Assembly: GCA_964017145.1 (NCBI GenBank)
Contig: OZ024842.1
Location: 2,108,001-2,172,000 of the forward strand
DNA: 64,000 nt
DNA from: Agrocybe praecox
Lineage: Eukaryota > Basidiomycota > Agaricomycetes > Agaricales > Agrocybaceae
Direction of reading: 5' to 3'
In this document: positions 21,914 to 32,285 of the stretch, piece after piece
Layout of the letters: the number at the start of each line of letters is the position of its first letter
Position numbering within the stretch: position 1 is the first letter of the stretch
Translations under genes and position numbers: made by a program
The notes under the pieces: generated by a model
The model's input: only the letters and a program-made list of their open reading frames with translations
Databases searched by the model: none
Told to the model about the DNA's origin: nothing

Positions 21914-24900
21914 ATGTTGCAGTATCCCATTCAGCTGCCACCGCTGTCTCTCTCCTCTCCCGAATATGTTCGTCCTAATGACTTGAATCGCAAGCGTTTG
22001 CAGCAACCCTTTCAACCCCTCTCCCCTCTCCCCATTTTCACTAATCTTCCATCCTCTTCCCCTTCAACACGTAGTCCCTATCTCTCTTCTAGGCATCTTC
22101 TCGCTACACCAATCCAAGACGTCGACTCTCAGCCCATCGAAGATGTTCTCGCCCCAGGTGACTCCGTCGGCGAGGGTCTCTTCCTCCAGGGCGAACCCAT
22201 CCGTCTCGTCTCAAACGGCGCTCTCCACCGTTCCCACAGAGAGCCAGCTCAGGAGTTCCAGGTCATCAAGCAGCTCGGTACAGGAAGCTACGCTGTCGTC
22301 TATCTCGTTCAAGAGGTCCTCTCTCGTCCCCAGAGGTCGGAAGACGGTCACATGTCCACCATCGGTCTAATGGACTTTGACCAGAATCCTGCTCAGATTG
22401 TTTATGGTCGAAAATACGCTATCAAATGTTTGTCAAAGGCTAACCTCGATGAGGAGGCTCTAGCTTTGCAAATGTCCGAGGTTCGTTGTTGTTCTTTGTG
22501 GGAAAAAAAAACACGCATGCCTAATCCTTTTTTAGGTTACCATCCATCAATCCCTCGATTTGCATTCAAACATTGTCGCTCTCCATAGAACTCTTGAAAC
22601 AGACGCCTTCTTGCTCCTCCTCCTCGAGTATGTTCCAGGAGAAGATCTCTTTTACTTTCTAGAACAAGCAAGGGACCATTATGATATCGATAATGCCCAC
22701 ACCACAGACTCGTCAGTCTCAACGTCTCATACTCCCCCAACTCCTAGCTTGCTTTCAAATCTACACCCCTCTCAATTGCTTTCTCGTACACGTCTCCGTC
22801 TCATCTCTTCCATGTTCTGTCAAATGTGTGATGCCGTAGCAGCCTGCCATGCACAGCAAGTCTTCCATCGTGATATCAAGCCCGAAAACTTTATCGTCAC
22901 TGATGGTGCCTATACTACTTCCGATGGTCGTCTCGAACGCAAGGTCATCGTCAAGCTCACAGACTTTGGCCTTTCCACTACCGACGAAGAATCAGCTGAT
23001 ATGGATTGCGGCAGCGCCCCTTACATGAGCTATGGTTAGTCTTTTCCCTTTCTTTATTCAAAAACAAGTTCTTGATCCGCGTTGCAGAATGCAGGAACAA
23101 TGTCGCTCCTACTTATCGTCCTCGTGCTGCCGATGTCTGGTCGTTGGGCATCGTCTTGATCAACATGTAGGTCTTTCTTCTCTAGTCAAATGCCGTTATT
23201 CATTTCCGACAGGCTGTACCATGTCAACCCGTGGACCGACACCGCCCAAGATGCTTGCTCTTCTTTTGCTCTTTACCTCAAGGATCCCGTCAGCTTTTTT
23301 ATGCAACGTTTCACGGGCATGACCAGACCTGTCGCCGAAGTCTTTGCCAACAAGGTATTCTGCCTTCTTCCGGACCCCAATGAAGACGCTCCTCGCATGA
23401 GCGCAGCCGAATTTGGCGCATGGGCACGAAATCTTCCCAATCTCCTTGGACAGCATGGCATTCACCGCACTGTATCCAGCAGCTCTCAGGGGCATCGTCT
23501 TTCATTGTGCACTCCTTTGTCTCTTCGTCCTTCTTCTCGAAATGCTTCTGGTTGCACTGCAGCTGCTCGTACTACTCCTGCCATTCAAGCTCGTACTCTT
23601 TCCCGGGCCCCGTCCTTGGGCCCTGCTTATGAAAGAGAAGAACTGTCTACCGTCATCGATCAGGATAACGAAGACGACGAGAACGATGAAGTTGAAACTA
23701 CTTCTCGATCCACTTCCACCAACAAGAGAAGAAAGAGAGGTGCTCGTAAAGGTAAAGGTACAGGTGCTGCAAGTCCCACATCGCAGTCCGACAATACTTT
23801 GACTACTTTGGCAATGGCTTCTCAATCTCTCCAATCTCTTGCAAGGGAAATCAGTATGGCATCAAAGTCCTCGTCGCATCGTTCGGCTTCCACCAAGCGG
23901 TCCCCTCCCGTCAGGGCTGCATTCGAGCCGGCGGCCATGTATGCTCTTCCTACCGCGATGTTGACAAACACTCGACCTCCCTCCGTCTCCGCATCCACAC
24001 AGGCATCCGCTGCCGCTTCTGTACCAATACCCGTTACCAAGAAACCATCGAAATGGAAACTCAGCTTTGGCAAAAACAGTGCTTCCGCCCTTGCAAGTGC
24101 TGCTGCTGCTGCTGGTCGTGTTTCGCCAGTCGAAGAAGTATCTCCTCCACCGTCGTTGGACCTTTCCCCATCACAGGCAAAGGCAACGACCGCCAGCAAC
24201 GTGAGCAGTCTTCTCAATGGTCTTAATGCTCCGAACCCACCTCCTTCTGCTATTCCTTCCAAGGCCGAGTCGGATGCTGCCTCTACCTGGAGTCGAGGTC
24301 GCCGTGCCAGGGATATGCACGCCCCACCAACTCCCTTCAAGGCTCCCAGCAGATCTCCTGGGTACGCTTTACCCACTACAAGTCAAGAGAACTGGAATCA
24401 TCACGATCGGCCATCTCAGCGTGCTATTTCTCCCAACAGCACACGCAGTGGCCGTCGCACAGTAGGTTCCAGCGCCAGCTCGGTCGTATCATCCAACTGG
24501 CGTAGCTCGATGAGTACCTCTTCGAGCGCAGGCACATCCACTTCGGCATTCACGCGCTACAGCAACTCGAGCGCGCGCAGTGTGTCAACTACCGCTACCA
24601 GTGTGTCTTCCGCGAGCTGGCGCACGAGCGTCAAGCCCAGTTCTACGTACACGTACTCTTCATCGTCTACCGGCTATACGAATGGTAATCTCCCGAAGAA
24701 CATCAAGAGTAAGTCGATTTCTAATTTGGTCCCGTGTGTGTGTGCTAAGAGTCTTGTTATTCAGTCATGGATGGTGTGCCTTGGGAATTGGATCAGTTAC
24801 CTCGTGGACAGCATCCCAATCCTGTCGGCGATATCTTTGGATCTCCTCCTATTCGTAAACAACGTACCCGGAAACCGCCCAAGGACCTGAAACTGGATAC

Positions 24901-25093
24901 TATTACCGAACGCCCAGCGACAGGTTCGGCTAGTGCCCAGCAAAAGTCTCCTGAGAATCTGCGTCGGGATGCGTCTACTAGCACGACTGACCTTGCCAGT
25001 CCTGCCAAGGATGAGGGGGTCGACGGAGTCAAGAAAGTGCAAAAGGGCCAGATCAACACCCTTGCCAAGATGCTTTCTGCTCTTCGTCGTTGA
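21914..25093 (+). CDS. serine/threonine protein kinase, Ran1/Ksp1-like
   Basis: A large protein kinase of about 980 residues. N-terminal 110 residues are Ser/Pro-rich; the kinase domain starts near EFQVIKQLGTGSYAVVYLV (glycine loop), has GRKYAIKCLSK (catalytic lysine), LLLEYVPGEDLFYFLEQ (hinge), FHRDIKPENFIV (catalytic loop), LTDFGLST (DFG), GSAPYMSYECRNN (APE region) and AADVWSLGIVLINMLYHVNPW. The DxxS/T insertion between hinge and catalytic loop (about 40 residues, Ser/Thr/Pro-rich) is long. The C-terminal ~550 residues are disordered, with Ser/Ala/Pro-rich tracts and a basic patch (NKRRKRGARKGKG). A last exon (about 24764-25093) adds a conserved-looking MDGVPWELDQLPRGQHPNPVGDIFG. Layout and the APYMSYEC element resemble Ran1/Pat1 and Ksp1 kinases, which work in nutrient and meiotic control; the orthology is inferred. 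All catalytic residues are present. Confidence 0.85.
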
Positions 25094-25658
25094 AGATGAG
25101 ATGATGGACTTCTTTTCTTTTCTTTACCTGTATCGTGTCGTGTCGTGTTTTCATGCCGACTACACCCTATATTTTTTTTGCCCAGCTCAACGCTTCTTGG
25201 ACAAATAACACACACACACACACACAGCACAGCACACAGCATTACGAGGTTTTTTTTTTGCACAAAGCATACTCTCTTTGTATTGGTACAGTAGTTTTTC
25301 AACTTGCGGTGCGCACAGTCATGCTTTGTTTTTTTTTTTTTTCATGCATCCCTCCCCAGCTTTAAAAAAAAATCAATTATTGTCTGTCGAGTCGCCCGTA
25401 TAATAGTTTGCAATTGGGGTTTTCCTTCGAGGGGCCCCGTGTAGGATTTGTATTTTCCCAGCCCAGTTGTGGCACAGTAAACCCAACAACAAGACGACGT
25501 TCCTTGCAGTTCATTCATTTCAATTCTCAAGTATTGTATTTAATTAGTTACTTCTTTCTTCTTTTTCTTCTTTCGCTTTGCTACATTATCCAACACAACA
25601 AACAACACCCCCTCATTGTGCACTTAGTTATAGACCAACAAAAATACGAATCTGGTTT
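25094..25658. other. convergent 3' flank with simple repeats
   Basis: Between the kinase and the cyclin stops. It contains a CA dinucleotide run (about 25208-25228), T runs (about 25250-25259 and 25328-25343), an A8 run near 25366 and pyrimidine-rich sequence. Both genes presumably terminate here. No gene seen. Confidence 0.45.
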
Positions 25659-26709
25659 TTATGCTCTTTTATTTGATTTTTCTACGGTAGTGGTAGTAAT
25701 ACTGGAATCCTGAAATTGTTGGAGTGCAGCGAAAGCCATGTTCTGCTCGATCGTGGGCCGTTGATGCATCGTTTCCTGTAATGTGGTGGTAGTGCCGGGT
25801 TCCACCAGAACAGCGGCTGGTTCAGCAGAAGAAAGAGGCATGTGTGGTTGCCGAGTTAAAATTGGAGAAGAAGGTGCGCTGTCCATCTCTAAATCGCTGT
25901 CTGATGAGGTACCCGGTGAATCGTTCCCAGCAATGTAAAAAATGTTGGTGCTGTGCGTTCGCACGAGATTGACATAATATTCTTGTAAAACTTCACGTGT
26001 GGTCTGGTGAAAAAGAGTTATTTAATGTTTCAGTTTTTTTTGAACGCGTCTGGGACTGACCATTAATCGCCAATCTATCATGGATAGAAATTCTCGCTCA
26101 AGGTTGTTGAGCTCTGTGACGGAGATCCCTCCTACTTTGGCGTACAAGTTGTTTGGACAGAATGCATCGCAGAGGCCTTTGCTGGATACGGTGATGGCAG
26201 TTATGATGAAGCGATGGCACGTCAAGGACGAAAGAGTGAACAAGGGGAGCCTGGCGCAGATCTGATCGATATAGAGCAAAGTAATCAAAAGACACGACCT
26301 CTTGAACAACTTTTCTATTCAGCTACCAAGAAGCAGTCACATCCTCAGAATTTAGGCGCACCTCAACATTCGTGAATTTGACGATACGTTTCAGATAATC
26401 GAGGATGCTGATGCTAGGGGCTGAACGAGAGTGAAATCGAGTCAAGGCTTCTCTAAGATATCATGTCAGATATCGGGGGCAGAGGTCTTTTTTTTTCATG
26501 ACATACGGGGAGAGTGGTATACGGTCATTATGTGCCATTAGACGCTCCAGCATGTCAGCTGGAAAAGCCGTATGTAAGTCGCAGGACAGGCAAAAAAAAG
26601 ATAGAGTTTTATGATTGTTCGAGATACCTATAAGTTCATTAAGATGTTCTATGGGCGCTTCTTCAAAGACTGGTGATATTTCGACCCTTTCTGAACTCGA
26701 GGGTTCCAT
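25659..26709 (-). CDS. Pho80-like cyclin
   Basis: A cyclin of the Pho80/Pcl family, partner of a Pho85-type CDK in phosphate and nutrient signalling. Six exons give about 250 residues: MEPSSSERVEISPVFEEAP, ADMLERLMAHNDRIPLSPEALTRFHSRSAPSISILDYLKRIVKFTNVE, LFKRSCLLITLLYIDQICAR, LFTLSSLTCHRFIITAITVSSKG, YAKVGGISVTELNNLEREFLSMIDWRLM, then TTREVLQEYYVNLV and a Ser/Thr-rich tail ending KSNKRA. The block YAKVGGIS..ELNxLE is diagnostic of Pho80-type cyclins. All junctions keep phase. The chosen start at 26709 is the first good ATG; an upstream in-frame exon beginning at 26923 (MNGLYDE) can be joined by an intron in phase, but its ATG is only 12 bp from the divergent RPL12 start, so it is less likely. 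Confidence 0.9.
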
Positions 26710-26935
26710 GAATCCATTGTACACTGTCGCCGTGTTGGCCTACGAACAAAAGTCGATGCTCTCTGCTAAGACTAATCGGGAGCAAAGAGATGGATAAGGC
26801 TGCAGCCTAACAAAGCCAAATAAAGACCGTTTCTCCGCTATACAGTTGAGGATCGGACTCTGAACTCTAATTTCGAGTGCTTGACCGCTTACCTCGTCGT
26901 ACAGCCCGTTCATCTCACGTCAAAAATGGCCCCAA
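26710..26935. promoter_or_regulatory. divergent promoter, cyclin / RPL12
   Basis: 226 bp between the two start codons. It must contain the strong RPL12 promoter. The stretch near 26850-26920 on the RPL12 side lacks a clear TATA box, as is common for ribosomal protein genes. Confidence 0.45.
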
Positions 26936-27599
26936 AGATCGTAATTCCCCTGTCCTTGCTCGACGAGGAGACATGTTACTCATTTCTTGGAAATTAGGAC
27001 CCCACCGAGATAAAAATCATTTACCTCAGGGCCACCGGTGGTGAAGTTGGTGCCTCATCCGCCCTGGCACCCAAGATTGGTCCTCTTGGTCTGGTGAGTT
27101 ATTCAAATAAAGCATTAATATTGAACTGTCTGCTTATTTTCTCTACTGCAACCATAGTCGCCCAAAAAGGTCGGTGAAGATATCGCCAAAGCTACCTCTG
27201 CGTGGAAGGGTCTCCGGGTCACCGTCCAACTCACCATCCAAAACCGTCAAGCCGCTGTCTCCGTCGTCCCCTCCGCCTCTTCCCTCGTCATCCGTGCTCT
27301 GAAGGGTGCGTACCTGCGTTGTTCGATCCACCCTTATGGACTTACATCTTATCGTCGTAGAACCCCCACGTGACCGCAAGAAGGAGAAGAACATCAAGCA
27401 CTCTGGAAATGTCACTCTTGATGAAATTGTCGACATTGCCCGAACAATGAAGACCAAGTCCCTCGCAAAGGAGCTTTCTGGATGTGTGAAGGAGATCCTC
27501 GGCACAGCACAGAGCATTGGCTGCACTGTTGATGGACAACCACCCCACGATGTCATTGAAGGCATTGACTCTGGAGATGTTGAGATCCCTGACGCATAA
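26936..27599 (+). CDS. RPL12: 60S ribosomal protein L12 (uL11)
   Basis: The uL11 protein at the base of the P stalk of the large ribosomal subunit, binding the GTPase-associated rRNA. Four exons: [86 protein letters not shown]; then [79 protein letters not shown]. The order and the length of 165 residues match the family exactly. Codon use is strongly biased, as in other ribosomal genes. The introns (56, 64 and 55 bp) show no box C/D elements. Confidence 0.98.
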
Positions 27600-27756
27600 A
27601 CATCCGTTATGTCATTTTTATACATGATTTTCTTTACTACCATGCACGAAAAAGATTTGAGCCATAGGACGCAAGTTTGAACAAATGTATTCGCCAATCA
27701 AATCGAATGTAAAAATAGATTGCCGTGCCCATAACGTCAGTGCTCGGCTTGTGACA

Positions 27757-27764
27757 TATATAAA
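27757..27764 (+). promoter_or_regulatory. TATA box of duplicate gene copy 1
   Basis: TATATAAA lies 37 bp before the start codon. A CCAAT box stands 59 bp farther up. In copy 2 the matching position reads CGATAAA, so the TATA box is lost there while CCAAT stays. Confidence 0.6.
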
Positions 27765-27800
27765 GAACTGCACTCTTTCTACCCTTGAAATGATATCGCT

Positions 27801-28575
27801 ATGCTTGCCACCTTGAGTCAGAATCGTGTAATTCTGCTGAGGCGAATTATTCGACAGCCTTGTCGCGCTCATTTCTCCACGTCAAGGTTTCGTCTCGGAA
27901 ATGCAATTCTTAAAGGAGCCGTAGTTGGTTCTGCAGCTTGTGGTACAATAATAGGGACTGGTACTTGCTTCATCTATTTTGTGTTTTATGAATCGCCTTT
28001 GACATGTACTAGGATACGCCTTTTACCATTTCTCAGGAGCAAGAAACATGGTGAACGCTCTGAAACTAGCATTGGGTTTTATGGGTGCCTCTCGCGAGCA
28101 ACTTGCAAAAAATGCACCTAGCCAAGCCCTCGAGTACCTGCGCCAGGCCGCCAAAGCTTATGTTGCACATATTCCTGGCGCTGGGTATTTGGTCGATAGG
28201 TCCTTCAATGCTATAGGTGATGTCGTCGACGAACATGGTCCAGAGGCAACCGTCATCATGACGAGAGCCTATGATGACATGCTTGACATTATTCAAAAAG
28301 GCGGGAACGAACACAAGGCTAGCGATGACTGGCAGATAATATCTGTTGTCCGTCGTTTGGCTATGGAGCTATCAGCACTCGGAACCAAAGCAGGGCAACA
28401 TTATGCGGTCAAGTATGATTTGGAACAACGAGCTGATACCGTGAAAACTGCTGTAGGCCATGTCGCTCAGAATATTAAAAGCAAAACTCCAATGGTCACC
28501 GAAAGCGTGGTAAACCTAAAAGACAAGGCAAGAGCTTCAACAAACCATACCGCCGTTAAGATATTAATGGATTAG
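27801..28575 (+). CDS. predicted mitochondrial protein, tandem paralogue 1
   Basis: Unknown function. The N-terminus MLATLSQNRVILLRR is an amphipathic, arginine-rich, acid-free leader, followed by CRAHFSTSRFRLG, which looks like a mitochondrial targeting sequence with a processing site. A hydrophobic, Gly/Ala-rich stretch ILKGAVVGSAACGTIIGTG follows and could be a membrane span. One intron (27961-28036, 76 bp) is inferred: the apparent shorter 31 bp intron gives a stop, while the GTACTT donor keeps phase and yields TIIGTGARNMVNALKLAL. The soluble rest (GFMGASREQLAKNAPSQALEYL, AAKAYVAHIPGAGYLVD, DDMLDIIQKGG, DDWQIISVVRRLAMEL) is helical and amphipathic. About 230 residues. Similar single-copy proteins occur in mushroom genomes, as far as I recall, but without a name. 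Confidence 0.82.
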
Positions 28576-28699
28576 ATAGGCTTTGAATCTCTTTCCTCAC
28601 AGAAAGAATGCAACTCAGGATAGCGTGTCCCAGCCTGAGACTGACGAGGAAACTTCACCAACTAGCGATGTAAAAATACAATAATTATGGTGCGGGATG

Positions 28700-29729
28700 A
28701 TGTCTTCGCCAATCGAACCGAATGTAAAAATAGATTGCTGTGCCCCAGGCTAACATTAGCGCTCAGCGCTCAGCTCGTGAGATCGATAAAGAACTGCACC
28801 GTTCTTTCTACCCTTGAAGTGATATCGCTATGCTTGCCACCTTGAGTCAGAATCGCGTAATTCTACTGAGGCGAATCATTCTACAGCCTTGTCGCTCTCA
28901 TTTCTCCACGTCAAGATTTCGTCTCGGAGATGCAGTTCTTCAAGGAGCCGTAGTTGGTTTTACAGCTTGTGGGACAATGATCGGTACTGGTACTTGCTTC
29001 ATCTATTTTGTGTTTCATGAATCGCCTTTGACATGCACAAGGATACGCCTTTTACCATCTCTCAGGAGCAAGAGACATGGTAAACACTTTGAAACCGGCA
29101 TTGGATTTTATGAATGCCTCTCGCGAACAACTTGCAAACGATGCACCCAGCCAAGCCCTCGAGTTCCTGCGCTATGCCGCCAAAGCTTATGTTGCACATA
29201 TTCCTGGCGCTGGGTATTTGGTCGATGCATCCTTCAATGCTATTGATGGTGTCGTCGACGAACATGGTCCAGAGGCAACTGCCATCATAACGAGAACCTA
29301 TGATAATATGCTCAACATTATTCAAAAAGGCGGAAGCGAACACAAGGTTAGCGATGACTGGCAGATAATATCCGTTGTCCGTCGTTTGCCTATGGAGCTG
29401 TCGGCACTCGGAGCCAAAACGGGGCAACATTATGCAGTCAAGTATGAGTTAGAACAACGAGTCGATACCGTGAAAACTGCTGTAGGCCATGTCGCTGAGG
29501 ATATTAAGAGCAAAATTCCAATGGTCACCGAAAGCGTGGTAAGCCTAAAAGACAAGGCAAGAGCTTCAACAAACCATACCGCCGTTAAGATATTAATGGA
29601 TTAGATAGGCTTTGAATCTCTTTTCTGGCGGAGGGAATGCAACTCATGATAGCGCGTCCCAGCCTGAGACTGATGAGGAAACTTCACCAACTAGCGATGT
29701 AAAAACACAATAATTATGGTGCGGGATGA
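28700..29729 (+). repeat. tandem duplication unit, copy 2
   Basis: A ~1,030 bp direct repeat abutting copy 1 with no spacer. It carries a small insertion of GCTCAGC-type repeats near 28761-28775 and a changed TATA element. The 3' flank again ends GCGGGATGA. Confidence 0.92.
28830..29604 (+). CDS. predicted mitochondrial protein, tandem paralogue 2
   Basis: Intact paralogue of the gene just upstream; same length, same single intron (28990-29065), same ends. The leader MLATLSQNRVILLRRIILQPCRSHFSTSRFRLG keeps its targeting character. Differences from copy 1 are scattered amino-acid changes (for example IVARY/YAVKY-region changes, N-to-D and A-to-V replacements) without frameshift or stop, so both copies look functional. 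Its promoter keeps the CCAAT box but not the TATA sequence. It lies on the same strand as copy 1 and RPL12 and is convergent with Med1. Function unknown. Confidence 0.82.
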
Positions 29730-29786
29730 AACGATTACTTTAACAATACTGCGACATATGTAAACTCGTACAGAGTCAGGTACTCA

Positions 29787-32183
29787 TTATGAAGTCACCA
29801 TATGGTGATGTCCTCTGGCCCATACCCGTCCTGACAAGCCCAAAGTACCGCCTCTACGGCATATTTCCTCTAGATCGGCAGGCTTAAGATCTGAGGTCAT
29901 AGCTCCCTGTACTTCTACAGATACCCCTCGAGGTTTGGTTTCGTCATGGACTACTGAGATCTCGACAAGCCCAGAGATAGGCGAGCGCTCTGGGGACGTC
30001 ATGACAATTTTGGGTGCGAAGTCCAGCACTGTCGTTCCAAATAAATTGTCTGTCGCGCTTGATGATGGAAGAAAGACGTTAACTGGGATTTTGCGAGGCG
30101 TGAATGTCCCTGAAAGTCGTTTGAGCATAAGTATTTTGCTGCCGCTATGTACAACGCACCGGTTAAGATAGCTTGAAGTTCTTCCTCAGTGGGAGGCGCT
30201 TCATCGTCCGGTATAACTTCCTCTTCTGATTTAAGCCCTTCCGCTGTCCAGTGACAACTGAGGAGAATTCCATTCAGCCAACTCTGCTCTCTGACGACCT
30301 ATCAAAAGCAAATAAGCCACAGAGACGATAGTCTAGGTACATTGGGCCAAACCGACCTCTAAAATCCCCCAGATTTCCTTAACGCTATGCACGGGAACTC
30401 TTTCTAGGATGAACCCGGGTTCCTCAGGCGCCGTCAAACGAAGTTGTAGGGGTGGATGAAGAGAGTGCGGAGATCTCTGAACACACCAATATGATATCAG
30501 TAAATTCATTATAGGAAATAAAGGTTCACGCACATATAGAGCAGTATAACGTTCGGGGGAGACAGTATTACTACCAGGATTAAGCTGTGCATATGTTAAG
30601 CAAACACAAGCGAAATAAGTGCGGACGAAAACCTACCAAAAGATCGACCCAGCTGCCATTGCCAAAGGAAAGAATGTCTGTCACCCCGTTGAGGCCATCT
30701 CCTCCACCTAGAGGATTCACGACCAGTTCGATGGCTTTCATTCTGGATTGACTCATCACCACTCCTGGGTGTTTGCCGTGGTCAGTAAAATCGAGAACCC
30801 ACGCATAAGAGTCATTCTTTTGATCGGTTGGTCCTTGAGAAATTTCGTCAACGTTGATATTGAAGGTGTCAATTTGAGGGAATGCGTGATCCAAGTCTGC
30901 AGAGGATGGTGAAAGAGGAAAAGTTGGCCTTGCTGTCGCATTAGGCATTGACATCGAAGGAGGGTATAAATGGGCCTCCGAAAGCTTGTTTACAGAAAGA
31001 GTGGCTAGTACAACCCCGTTGCCGAGAGAATGCAATTCAGATTTTATGGTCGACAGGCTAATGTCGAGACGGGGATATGCACCGTCTTCCAGAGGCTTTG
31101 CTCTTGCCCTTTCAAGAAGAGACAGATAGGCCGACGGTGTTACGTATGTCAAGAAGGATACAGAAGGAGAAGTGAGATATGGCAGGGGTAAGGCATGAGA
31201 CCGAAGAAGGAATATATCCAGAGGGGCTTTCGATAGTGATAGCGAGCTTGAATCCAGTTGAGTTTTCACACCAAAATCGAAGAAGTAAAATAGGACTCAC
31301 GAAGCAACGGCCTCTGTCTCTGCTTTGGCCAGCCCAGCCATTATAGGACAAAATTCGTCAAGATCAGTGAACCATCGTATGCCACCGTCATCCTTCCGAA
31401 AAGCCAAGCGGTCAAGTAAAACGAGATACCGTAGATGCTGGAGTATACTTTTTCTGAGAGTTGCAGCGCGCAATGGATTTCGAGTTTCTTCGTCTTGTTG
31501 CATCTCCGCGCAATATTTGGATATGCTTCCGGCGAGAAATGCATCCAAAGGGGCAGATGTACTTGAGGTGGAGCCTGTGGTCGCTAATAGAGCATTGGAC
31601 GTCTTGACGCTTGCCACCTTGAGGACGGGCTTGAGAGGGTTTTCGTGTTGAATCACAAAGTCGACATCGAGGACCAGAACCTTGCCACCAAGAATGACGG
31701 TCCAAGCACCGTCTCTACTGTCATCTTTGAAAGCATCCATGCCCACAGACTTTCCCCAATCTAACAGTTGATCCACACACCACTGGGGTATCGAAGTTTC
31801 AAGAAGGGGTATACTCTCTCCGTACATCTCATCCGAACGTTTGGACAAAGTGTCAATAAGTTGCTTGACATTCTTCGCCGACTATGAAGATAACAGGCGT
31901 AAGTTGGATGATTTTCTGATATATAAGGGATTTATCTGACAGAATGAGCGCTATGCTCAATGGAAGTATGCTGGCGCAGAAGCGAAATGGGCTTGGAATT
32001 TGACCATTGTACCGAGGAATTGTACAATTCAAGAGAGCGCGAAACTTGGTCGGTAGTGTTGATTAAGTCCTGCAGAAGATCACAGGTGGCAGGGGCTGAG
32101 TTGGCAAATGGATGTACTGCCTGGTTGGAAAATACATCGTTCCTTTGAAAAGCTTCGAAAGACGATAAGAGTGAGCTCTGCAT
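29787..32183 (-). CDS. MED1: Mediator complex subunit 1 (Med1)
   Basis: A Mediator middle-module subunit that carries signals from activators to RNA polymerase II in the nucleus. Seen: an N-terminal helix-rich exon MQSSLLSSFEAFQRNDVFSN, then SAKNVKQLIDTLSKRSDE, WCVDQLLDWGKSVGMDAF, then DGAWTVILGGKVLVLDVDF followed by LKVASVKTSNAL, which is the conserved Med1 core. Later blocks are LDIFLLRSHALPLPYLTSPSVSFLTYVTPSAYL, KHPGVVMSQSRMKAIELVVNPLGG and, near the end, EELQAILTGTFTPRKIPVNVFLP, assembled over the intron at about 30105-30153. Roughly 650 residues, in line with fungal Med1. The start at 32183 begins the helix-rich exon; the adjacent MscS gene ends only 103 bp upstream. Some inner exon borders are estimated. 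Confidence 0.85.
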
Positions 32184-32285
32184 GTAAAGTCGCGGTCAAA
32201 CAATCAAGTCGCGTTGTCCCATTAATAAAACGCTGACTAAGCATGATACTTAGGCGTCTAATATACAAAAAGATACATTTATTTT

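Larger units (their letters stand above)
27685..28699 (+). repeat. tandem duplication unit, copy 1
   Basis: A ~1,015 bp unit repeated directly and immediately downstream. It starts with a CCAAT box (27694-27698) and includes the whole gene, its promoter and its 3' flank, ending at GCGGGATG. Identity with copy 2 is high across coding and non-coding parts, roughly nine bases in ten by eye. Confidence 0.92.

Noticed and set aside
28006..28036. 31-bp intron in the duplicated gene
   Set aside because: Joining there creates a stop codon; the 76-bp intron from GTACTT keeps the frame in both copies.
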